A DNA stretch of 64,000 nucleotides from Sisyra terminalis (Eukaryota > Arthropoda > Insecta > Neuroptera > Sisyridae), in NCBI GenBank assembly GCA_958496175.1, contig OY292279.1, forward strand, positions 12,834,001 through 12,898,000, in the 5' to 3' direction. Numbering within the stretch: position 1 is the first letter of the stretch; every line of letters starts with the position of its first letter. The notes beneath the pieces are model-generated. The model was not told the DNA's origin. It saw nothing but the letters and a program-made list of their open reading frames with translations, and searched no databases. Both the position numbers and the translations under genes were made by a program. Below, piece after piece: positions 12,286 through 23,200 of the stretch.

Positions 12286-14366
12286 ATTAAAGTTTGAATT
12301 TGGAAACGGTTATAAGTTATTTACAATCCAAAGTAACAAAAAAAAATTGTTTTGAAAAACTAATTTTCAATTTGCGGCATTAGCACAAATTTGGGTTTTA
12401 AATATACATAACTCTAATGGCATTACATGTGGGTGAAAATGCAGATTCTGTTAAGCACAGGGTGAAACCTTTTTTTCACGTTCCATGGGAATCTGATGCT
12501 CTGAATGAATAGAGAAATGAGGAACTGGGGATTACAGGCCCTGGAACTGAAATTATCGGAAAGTATCTAGTGCAACGAGTGCTAAGGTTTGCCCAAGTGC
12601 TTGGTCTTAACTAGGTATAATAGGAAGCACAATAAGTCCTGAGGCTGCAGTAACCGAACTTAATGAAAAAAAAAATATTTAAATAAGATCACAAAATCTA
12701 AACAAAAATGGGACACTACATTGAAATTACTATTTTCTACACTACAATTCTTTATATTGTAAAAACAATAAAAATTGAATGAAAAATTGAAACATTCGCA
12801 AAAAAAATAATAAAAAAGCTTTAGAATTTTCCCTAGAAAATTTCCCTTGAATTTTTTTTCTTTATAAATCTCTGCAAGTGGGTTTTATATTCAAATAAGT
12901 TAATAAAAATTCGAATAAATATCCATAAAATTTGATTTCTTTCAAAAAAAAATAAATAAAGATATTTTTATCGTTAGATTTTTAAACATTCCAAATAATA
13001 TCGACCTGAAAATGGTTATTTTTTTTGTTCCTTTACTCACTAATAGTCTTGAATATAGACAATATTCAACTATTTTACAGTTCTATAAAAAAATTAATGT
13101 AACTTTGTAGAATATAAAAAGCTTCGTTACTTAATGACATAAAATTTGAATATTACTGTAAATTACAGCGATATTATATGGTTTTTGTCTTTCATGCGTT
13201 TTAATTGTTGTGTGATAAATTGAATAAGTTTCGAAAAAAGTGGGTTAGCTTTAATGATTTAATGCTATCAAATTTAATTAAAGTTTTATGGTATAGCTTG
13301 TTTCATTTCTTCAGATTTAATGAATTTAATTAAATATGATACGTTCAAGTACCTATTTGTGTTTATTATTCGGAAAAATAATTAAAGATGCCAAATTGAT
13401 AAAATATGAAAATATCACCAGCAAAGGTATATTTTCGAGATGTTCGCGAGCTTTGCGAGCTTTTGTAGATAAGGTGTGATAGATAGTGGACCGATGTAGA
13501 CGGCGTTTTTACAATGCAATAGATGCACTTTGATAATTCAACAAGCATGCCAATGCACTTGAGTATAGTGTTAGGGGTTCAGACATCAGACGAAACTGCA
13601 GTATGAAAGCCCGCCTGTTCGATAAGTAGCTCATCATCTTTATCTAAACATGTGAATCGCGTGTTTTTTTTTTTGCACGTAGTGTCGAGATTTTATGGGT
13701 TATAGTACGATCCGGTTGCTATGCATAACTTCTTTTTTGACATTGTGTCACGTATTTATTTGAGGACAGATTCTTGGCGCATTACTTTCGCATGAATTTC
13801 TCTAACTAGCGAAATTATTCTACGATTTTCTTACGTTTTACACGACTAATTCTAGACTAACGTAATTCTTCCGAAAGAATTTCACTTTGATTTACTTGAA
13901 CATGTACTTGAAAAATCTTAAATTTTCTTTGGAAATTTCTCAGTTTAAACAAGAAATAATAAAACTAGAACCTTGAAACTTTCTGATAATTTTTCTAATT
14001 TTTTTCCTATAGGAGGATCCAGATAAATTTTTGAATCAGCATTTGATATTTTTGATCCTTAAAAAACATTAAGATTAAATAAGAATGTCCCTAATCCATT
14101 TTAATTTTTAATAGAATATAAAAATTGCAAAAAACGCTAGCGATTTTTAAAATAAAGTTTAAATAGATATACATTGAAATTGATTATTCATTGTACTTTT
14201 CTATTCCCTCGTTATGTTTTCCAAACCAGCGGTATGTACTTACGTTTTGTTAAGTATAAGGAAGTATAAAGTAATTAAAAAAGAAAAATAAATATGTCAT
14301 CACGCAAAAGGAGCCCAAATAAGCTTACCAAAAACTCAAATATCCACCAACAAAAATATCCTAAGA
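12286..14366. other. Spacer with two GC-richer islands
   Basis: Most of this is AT-rich and featureless. Two patches stand out in base composition: 12420-12660 and 13420-13770, the second with several CpG dinucleotides (TTCGCGAGC, GACGGCG, AATCGCG). Neither has a recognisable reading frame. Because the first coding exon of the cyclase begins behind a splice acceptor (17054), an upstream untranslated exon and promoter must exist; 13.4-13.8 kb is one candidate location, unproven. Confidence 0.3.
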
Positions 14367-14567
14367 CAATGGTTCTTAACCATGTTGTAGATACTCACCC
14401 CCACCAGTTTCATATATATCAAACATAAATATATATTTATACATTGATCCCCCAAATGAACAAAACTATTAAGATCAAAAAACAAAACCAATAAAACGAG
14501 ATATCCACCGAACCCGTGAGACTGACTCACCCCTGGGCTTTAATTGAACCCAGGTTATGAACCACTA
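14367..14567. mobile_element. hAT-type MITE, 201 bp, with 8-bp target duplication
   Basis: The ends are CAATGGTTCTTAACC and (inverted) TAGTGGTTCATAACC. It is flanked by TCCTAAGA (14359-14366) and TCCAAAGA (14568-14575), an 8-bp duplication with one mismatch. It is the same family as 11797-11987 and 58527-58744, all sharing CCACCGAACCCGTGAGACTGACT. Confidence 0.8.
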
Positions 14568-14860
14568 TCCAAAGAGATGTTCTTATTTAAACCTCAGCTA
14601 TTTTGAAATATTTCTAGCTCTATTTTTACTAAAACTATTTTTATGCATTTATGAAAAGCTTCAACTAAAACCTAACGCCGCTTAGTATCATAAGTTTTGA
14701 AATGTATAATTAAGTTCAAATAGATTAAATTTCTGATAAAAAAACCCCAAAATTTGTTTAAAATATCAATTTCATTCTTTGATCAAAATTTTTTACTTTT
14801 CTAATGAAAAATTACTACAAAGCACAACCCATTTTAATACGTTGTGATTGGATAAAACAA
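14568..14860. repeat. Second copy of the dispersed repeat, portion right of the MITE
   Basis: This matches 11988-12285 at most positions, ending in TTGTGATTGGATAAAACAA. Downstream sequences are unrelated. The open frame 14804-15097 overlaps the end of the repeat and has no family resemblance. Confidence 0.8.
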
Positions 14861-15168
14861 ATATTGCCTAAACACTTACATACAATAGCAAAAAACTTTT
14901 ACTTTATTCGAACAATTAGAAAGAAATTCGTTATTAACATTGGGAATATAAAAGATATAAGTAGACACTTTGGTACCTTCTTACACACTAAACCATTAAA
15001 TAGTCTAATATTAGGTCCAATTGTAAGATTTTATATAAAATATTTCAGCCGAAGACTTATTGTTAAAGGAAAATTTTATGTATTTATTTCATATTAGTCT
15101 CAAATCAAAGTTTATTTGAATATTAGTTCTTCTTTCTTAGCACAAATTCTAATCAATGCTAACTATCG

Positions 15169-15255
15169 AAGCCTATTGGTGGCCGAATGGGCTAGTGACC
15201 GCTCCAAAGCTGGTAGATTTTGGGTTAGATCTTGGTATAGAGCAAGTTTTCTGGC
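15169..15255 (+). repeat. tRNA-derived SINE copy, plus orientation
   Basis: AGCCTATTGGTGGCCGAATGG and TTTTGGGTTAGATCTTGG correspond to the tRNA box A and a mutated box B of the SINE family seen inverted at 39.6, 45.1 and 59.0 kb. It ends in GAGCAAGTTTT. The copy is old and mutated. Confidence 0.7.
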
Positions 15256-17054
15256 TTTTTCTTAAAAACGGATTTTTATTAAGCCTAGGGTCGCAGAAAA
15301 CTTTTATAGTTATAAAGCGACAGTAAATAAAAATTTAAAAAAAACTGCCTAGCTTTTACTTTACTTAAAAGCTAGCACTATAATTTCCAATTTCCTGAAA
15401 AATCTACGCCAAAAGACTATAAGATATTCTTGTTTTAATGAATTTAAAAAAAAAATAGTTTTTCAAATATTTTCATGTCCATTTCTTGACTTTATTTAGC
15501 CCGGTACCAGCCATTTCTGACAATTTAAATATTTTCAAATTTGGGTAATTTTTTGTGGCATTTTTCCTAAGCAAATTTTTCTTATTAACGAAAATTTTAG
15601 ATAAACCCAATTTTCGCAAGCTTCTCTTAAAATAAGTTTTACATGATCAAAAGCATTTTCCATGGGCAAAACAGATGACAATTGTTTGGTGCCAAGTACT
15701 GTACTATAATAAAGATACAAAACTATAGATAATCCAAGTTGTGAAGTCTGAGATTATCCTTCTGAATAAGACTTGTTCGTCTATTGCTTAATCATGGCTT
15801 TTGCTGGTCCATTACAGGTTTCAATTGGTCCAATTTCGACCAAAAGAAATTCAAAATATGCTTTTAAATATGGGGTAACAACTCATATTACACATTTTCT
15901 ATAATCCAATAATGCACAAATTAAAATTTCTCAGGTGGTTAATCCTTGTTTGAGTACAATTTTAGCCACTTTACCAACTTCAACCATTTGTATTTGTAAC
16001 TGAAATTTCAGTTCGGTATACATTTGCTAATTTTTGACTATTTTTTTTTTCGGAAAAAGCTCAATTTCTTTACGTTTGACCAAAGACTTGCAAATAGAAA
16101 AATAGCACAACAAATTTTTAAAACAATGCTTGGCGTTTTCAAATATCAAGCTTTTTTGTCATCCTTATTTAAAATATTTAACATTGATTCAAAATAAATT
16201 TTTAACAACAATAATATAGCGACATATATATTCTTATTTTTGATATTTGCAAAATTTCATCGACATTTTGGACAATAAATAGTAATGTCGTAAATCACCG
16301 TAGCAGAAAAGATATAACACTATCGAATCTGTTATAAATTACTCACAATTTTAGTCAGCTGATTATAGTTCTTACCATTATTGAAGGAAGAAGTATCGAT
16401 TTTTTCTTTGATTACCGTCGTCTTAGGTGTTGTTTCTCATAAATAAATAAGCCAAACGCCTTGTATAAACTTATATTATTTTCTTTCTAGAAAGCATAGA
16501 ATCAAATTTTTAAGAGAAAAATTTCAAAAATCAGTTTAAGCTCATAGATTCTTCCGGAGAAATATTTGTTTTCTTTATTCCAATCCAATATTTGCCAATA
16601 CATGAATACTATTTTCTCAAAGATGAAACAAGTGATTGCATTTTTCTATTGACATTGAAACATGAAAATTTAAACAATCTGACCTTTCATCCTCATGAAT
16701 ATTTCAATCATGAGCTGTCTAAGCAAAATTAGTCTCTTATTCTAATTTATATGTACATACATTTTAGTGTACAATTGAGTGTACAATTCTTCAGTTATTC
16801 ATTAAATACACAACAGAATACCAACTGCGTATGAAAAATGTTTTCAATGAATATGATTATACCTTTTTCTTTTGTAACACCTTTCTCCTGTAATATTTTT
16901 TATAAATAGTCCTAATTTTTCACCATGAAAATCCCGAATTTGTTATTTTAAATTAGTGTCCCGTTTCACAAATTGAAAATATGAAAAATATCGCACAAAA
17001 GCAGGTAATTACATTTGGTTCATTCGGAATATTTACGTTAATTTTTTTTTGCAG
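15256..17054. other. Region upstream of the first coding exon, nothing specific seen
   Basis: This is AT-rich sequence immediately 5' of the cyclase's first coding exon. It is presumably intron or untranslated leader, because 17055 follows a good acceptor (T-run then GCAG). No TATA or initiator element can be assigned with confidence. Confidence 0.35.
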
Positions 17055-17090
17055 ACATACCTGGAGCTTTATAAATCAGTCTAAAAAAAT
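17055..17090 (+). other. 5' untranslated part of coding exon 1
   Basis: A strong acceptor (poly-T then GCAG ending 17054) precedes 36 nt of leader and an ATG with A at -3 and G at +4. An upstream non-coding exon must therefore exist, not located here. Confidence 0.6.
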
Positions 17091-17227
17091 ATGGAGCGTA
17101 ACGACATCGAATTAAATGTAGTTTCATACTACGACAGTGGCGTCGATTGTTCTGAGGACATCGTGGTACATTCAATCCCTCCACCACCACCGTTGCCTCC
17201 GGAAAAGAAAACTAACATCGTTAGTGA
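17091..17227 (+). CDS. Adenylyl cyclase exon 1 (aa 1-46)
   Basis: Reads [17 protein letters not shown], then a five-proline run. The donor is GTAAGT at 17228. An alternative GTGAGT at 17224 would break the frame with exon 2; the chosen donor leaves two bases (GA) that join exon 2 to give a glutamate. The link to exon 2, 30.5 kb away, rests on phase and composition only. Confidence 0.7.
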
Positions 17228-20200
17228 GTAAGTTCTACCGACGTTTACCCTTATTAATTTTTATTAACGTATTCGCCGTCCATAATAATTTCAATCATAT
17301 ACCAACTAATGGACGACAAGCATAAAATAGCATTACAGCATTATTGCTATTCACTGGTCATCTTTATTTTCTTTTTTGCGCGGAGAAAATTTCTTTTTGT
17401 TTTATTCCTTTTTTATGGTTTGACCTAAAAAAAATTGTCAAGTGTAGAAAAGCATCACAACCGCCCACTAGTGAAGTTGGAAATAAATTTTATCAGACTA
17501 TTGGATTAGTGCAATTCAAAGACTTATCGCTTGACTATCAATTGAACATTTGAATAATTGTATTTACATAATTACATTGCAGCCGTACTATATTACATGG
17601 AAAATGTTCTCTTTCTTTGTTTTCGATATTTCAAAGGATTGTTCTTCATGTAATTGAAGCAAAAAAGCTCAAAACTATATATTTTATTAATGAACCAAAT
17701 ATTGATAACTCACAAGACTACAAGCTTCTATGTGTATCCAATAGAATAAATAAATATATTAATTATTCCTCAATTTTAAAAGAAAATTCATCCTAAATAG
17801 TTGACTCGTTTATTTTGAAAGTGGTGTAAGTCCATTTCAAGGATGGTCTATATGGTGATTCTTCTTCTTGTAACTAGAACAAAGTATGTTAATTATTTTA
17901 CTGCTAAATTTTGACAAATTACTGATTTCATTTTAATTGTTAACAAAAACGCCAATTATTTCCTTCTCCTTAGTATCATATGTTATTACGGTTAAAAATG
18001 ATAAAATTATATGGGTTGTTCTTGAAATGGACTTAACTCACTTTCAAAATAAACGGTTGAGTTTTATACGGATTACAATAATAAAAATTCACAATTGTAT
18101 AATATTCTTAAATTGGAATAATGGCTCATGTGTACTTTAGCACACCCACAATCTGGCAACGTTGCATTTCGACTTTGTTTTTAATTTAATTCGCGATATT
18201 TTAGTTAACTCAATTCTAATATGGTATAATTCTCTCTTTTGTAGCTAAATTTTCATTATGGACCGATTTAATCGTGAATTAAATTAAAAACAAAGTCGAA
18301 AATGCAACGGTGCCAGATTGTGGGTGTGCTAAAGTACACTTGAGCCGGAATAATAATTAGTTGAAAAATTATCTAAGGTTAATTTAGTCCTCATTATAAT
18401 TTGTTCAGATAGCAAAAATTATTAAGAAAATTGTTCTATTTTAGATTTTTTTCCATATTTTTATATGGATGACTGGAAAGTTATGTCATTTTTGAACTTT
18501 TGATGTCCTAATTGTTATCAAATTAACACTCTAACGCGTTTCTGTGAAAGAGGTCTTGATAAACCAGCAAAGATCTTACAAGGACTATTTTTCATCTTTT
18601 TGTGGTACAAAAACATAAAAAATATTGTTCTTTATATGAAAAACTAGATTACTATCTTACGCTTTGCATATCAAAGAGTAAATTACCAAATATTAAATTA
18701 TTTAACTATTCATAAATATCTTAAACAAAAAATTTTCAATTATTAAAATCTTTAATATAATTTTAATCTCTTAAGTGTTTTGCTTCTTTATCTCTAAACT
18801 TTTACAAGTCTTGGTTCTTACCGTTTACATGCTGTCATATTGAAAGTTAACATTCTTTAACTTTAATTTACACTGACACTGATTTAATTTATTAGCATAT
18901 ACATTCTAAACTGCAAAGTCTTAATTGATTTTCAACAATTTCTGTTGTAAGCGATATCATATAATTCTTAAACTTTGGATATCAAAAATTTAAGGTCATT
19001 TACCTATTTTCCGGAAAATAGCATTGATTTTATGAGGGACTATTACGTTGACTGTTGACGAAAGCAAATCGATCAAATGTTTCCGACTAGTCTAAATATA
19101 ATTAAACTACTACCTACATCATTTAGTATTACAAACCAATAAACGAGGGTTGTAAAAATTTGATACCAAACCAATAAAAATGAAATAGTCATTCCTCTAT
19201 CATATACAGTTATATAATTGCAAAATTCTATTGATGGATTTATCATACGTTCTTCAAAGCCGTTAATCCACCTAAGCTGTCATTTAGTAATGGTATCCTT
19301 TGTTTTCAAGACACCTTATTAACGTAAATTTTTATTAATTCCAGTTGAAAGGCGTAAAAATAAGGTAGAAAGAAAAAATATCTAATGTCTTTTGAATGAT
19401 TGAGTTTCTTATAAAGATCCAATAAGATATTTTGTGTTACTATTTTTTTTTTTTCAGAAATATTAAGTAAATGTTAATATTTTTCCTCTAGTCGATTTTT
19501 AGTTGCTTAAATTAGCTTTTTGTCTTGATTTTTAAACTTCAAATTAAGGGTACTAAATAACTTCAATCTGTTGCACAATAACTGCATAAATCTTCCTCTA
19601 TTATAGAAAATTAAATCTTAATTATCTTAATTAAATCTTACAAACCTTAGCCCCAAAAAATTTGTACTTAGTGCCAAAATTTGGAGCAGTCACCACCACC
19701 ACTCGTCGACTAATATGATCAACAATTAACTAAATTCATTATATTTTTTTAACCATTTTAATTACTCATATATTCAAGTTCAATACTTGTAAACATTTTT
19801 CCCATGATTTACGATAGAATTTCAAGTTTAAGGTTCAAATACATTGAAAAAGCTTTTCATGTTTAAAACATCTACTACCTTATTCAAATATTAGGTTTGG
19901 GCAAAGAGAAATCCATTATTTAACCATGAACTTCATAGCTTTATTTAATATGTTTAATATTGTCACATTTAGGTCAAATATCCACTGTTTTGTTTTTTAG
20001 TTTGTTGTCATTATAAAGGTAGCTTCATAATACCTATATAATAGAAACCTTGGTCCCTATTGGTGAAAAATTCTAGCAATAAGTTTTCACAATCTTCTCT
20101 TGATGTCAATTTCTTTTTACTAAGAAAGTTTTTCGTTACAAGAAAAAGGTAGTACTTGCTTGATGCCAGATCCAGACTATACGGTGGATGCATCAAAACT

Positions 20201-23200
20201 TTCCAATCAAACTCTCGAAATTTCTGGCCAAACTCCTTCAGCTTATTTTCTTAGACACAGGAGATCAGGGTATCGTCATTCTATGAACCTGGTTAGCTTT
20301 CCTATCAATAAATCCTTCCTATAGATAACTTTTTTGGACACCGGACATTGGAATATTGTCATCTGTGAATCCTGTTAGCCTTCCAGCAAAAAATTCTTCC
20401 TTGTAATTAATTTTTCATAGCAAGGACCTTCCTGGCAAGAAATTCTCCCATGAAATTAGGTCCTCCTATCAATGAATTACTGTCCATTGGCAATTAATCC
20501 TTCCTTGCCAATCAGCAATTCATACACAAATAAACAATAGTAGAGATTTTAATTTAGTGTTTGGTCAAAGTGGAAGCAACTCAAAATAAATTATTCCCAT
20601 CCAGCCCCACCAAATGCACAGCAAAATCTTCCTGGCTATTAGTCCCGGTATGGTTACCGTTTGAACTGTTTTAATACGCTTTTACCACGATCGTTTTCAC
20701 ACAATGTTGTCGTAAGTGACCCATTTCTCATCTTCCGTTACCATCCGTTGAAAAAATGAATCGATTCCATTCCGTTTGGCAAAAAATTTACAGATTGAAA
20801 TTCATTTCATCATATTCTTTGTTGTTAATTGGTAGAGCATCTAAACATCAAATTTCTTTTTAAATCCAGCTATATGCAATTGGCTGAACATTGTTTTATT
20901 GTTTTTATATTGCTCTCAGGCGATGATATAACTACTCAAGGATTATAAAATACACAGGTGGTCTCATGCGGCACGTGACGTATCCAGAAGAAATTCGTAC
21001 ATATCTTCAGACTGATTCAAATTTCAAAATTCTTCGTATAACGTCATTTTTTTTTCAAATGGGGTAACCTGTGTAATTTATAAACCTTGATAACTACTAA
21101 CATATCAATCAACTTCGATTATCTCTGTAATTTAATCGACATTTTATACGACGGGCGTTCCTGTGTGGGATGCATCTTTAACAGCAGAAATACCTGAATG
21201 AATTTTAACAAAACTAAATTTGCCCATAATTAGCTGTTACTATATCGAAACCATAAATCAATAATCTTCAAAATTTTAGCCACCAAGCTTATATTTTCAC
21301 CTTTATGAAATAAAAACTGTAAAATGTATTGAATTTTCTCTTTATTAACTTTTATTTTTAATCCTCAATAACTAACAATTAAATGGGTCTAACATAAAAC
21401 AGCAAAATATTTTTTTTGAACATCTATATCGATCAATACAGCTAACTTCCAACAAAATAATGGATCTTTTCTTCCTCAACCTAATATAATATGTGTTTCC
21501 CAAAAGTAAATTACCACTTTTTCCATCAAATTCAAGAATAGCTGTAACGACTTATCAAAAGCTAGCACAAATCGGATTTGATGATATTGCTATCCAAATC
21601 CTGAAGAATTTGTACAAGTGGCAAATAATTGCTGTCTAGACTAGAATCTAGAACTAGAATCATAGACAGTTTCCATCAAGAAGGGAATATTGCAAGGGTA
21701 TGTACTTTCACCGAAATTTATCAACAAATCGTCATCATTTTTAACAAGACTATACAAGATTAGAAGGAAAGACTATGAAAAAGAAGAAGGTAGAACATCT
21801 TGAAAATTTTTAAAAGAGGTACACCAAACGTATATTATGGATATAAAAAATAATTGTCGAAATACTAATAGAGTAATTGTCAGCCTTTATCTTAAATTGA
21901 ATCCTAATAAAGATATTCTGTGATCCAAAGTATAAATTTTTGCAAACTATATGCAAGTTGTGCGAGGAGATGAGTTGGGACTGAAACCAAAACATTTTTG
22001 TGATCCAAGAGGTCTGATGAAGTTGAAATAAGCAACGAAACGTAGCTAATTAGGAAAATAATACATATTACGGGTCTAAAAAAAACCTGAGTTTACTTTT
22101 TTCAGTTGTATATACACAGGTGTGAAAATTATTAGACTCAACACAACTCAAGAGAAAAAATCACATTTTTGTTTTTAAATGTCAAATTTGAAAACTACAA
22201 TAATTTCACTCATCTAATATTCTGTGTGGTACCCTTTATTGTTAATAATTTATTTTTTCCATCCTGCTATGCTCTATACTATTGTTTCATTTAAATTTTA
22301 TTATGATGCCAAATCTCAATGAGTTCGGTAATCAGATCCACCCGTGATGTAATAGTTTATTTGTTTTAGTTTTTTCTTTATAATGGTCCAAAAATTTTCT
22401 ATGGGATTAGTATCAGGACTATTTCCTGGCCAAGAAGACACATTAATGTTAGAATTTTTGAGGAAATCCATAATTTTTTTGGCTTTATGATAAAGATAAA
22501 ATTTTCTTCAGGAAATCACTCTTTAGTTTGAGGCAATAACCTCGTTTCCAAGACTTGTATATATTGGTCTTGCCTCATAGTACCTTCCACAATGTATATC
22601 CTTCCGGTACCCTTTGACATGCAGCTCCAAACCATAACTGATGTTGGATATTTTACAGTCTGCGGCGATACATTGCTGGAAGAAAGTGAAAAATCTTCTT
22701 TTGAGTCTAATAATTTTCACACCTCTGTAACTGCAACAAAAACACTAAATAACCACTCTAGCCTCAGTCTATTTGAACTAAGCAAACCTCTTAAGTCATA
22801 CTCAAAAAATTGATATGAGAAAAGTTGTACAAGAGAAAAAAAATTGGAAAGTCTTAATTTGATGATTATTTTATTCAATCCCCTACTGGGAGATTAGAAA
22901 TCTTTTTTTTTATTGTTTTTACACCTATTTGTCGTTTTGGCTATAAGAGATACGCTATGTCAACATTTCGCCAAAGCAAAAAGCGAATGTTTCATTTGAT
23001 TATAGCAAATTTAAAGCCGCAATAAACATGAAGTTATAAATTCAATGCTTACTCAGTTTTCGTTTTGTCTCCGGATTGATACTCTCGTACGAATAGCTAA
23101 TAAGTTCAATTTCAATATTTGTATATGTAAACAATACAATAGAATTTAATTGATAAGTCAATAACATTCGAAGGTTGATGTAAAAGGTGGAGAGAAATGG

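Larger units (their letters stand above)
19891..20890 (-). mobile_element. Mariner transposon relic
   Basis: The left end TTAGGTTTGGGCAAAG follows TA, as expected for mariner. On the minus strand, two decayed transposase pieces are readable. One, near 20560-20770, matches the mariner catalytic-domain region ([11 protein letters not shown], then [10 protein letters not shown]). The other, 20011-20260, matches the C-terminal part ([15 protein letters not shown] and GIMKLP). In-frame stops and a tandem insertion between them make it inactive. Confidence 0.8.

Noticed and set aside
17224..17229. GTGAGT as donor of cyclase exon 1
   Set aside because: It would leave one base, while exon 2 needs two; GTAAGT at 17228 restores the frame.
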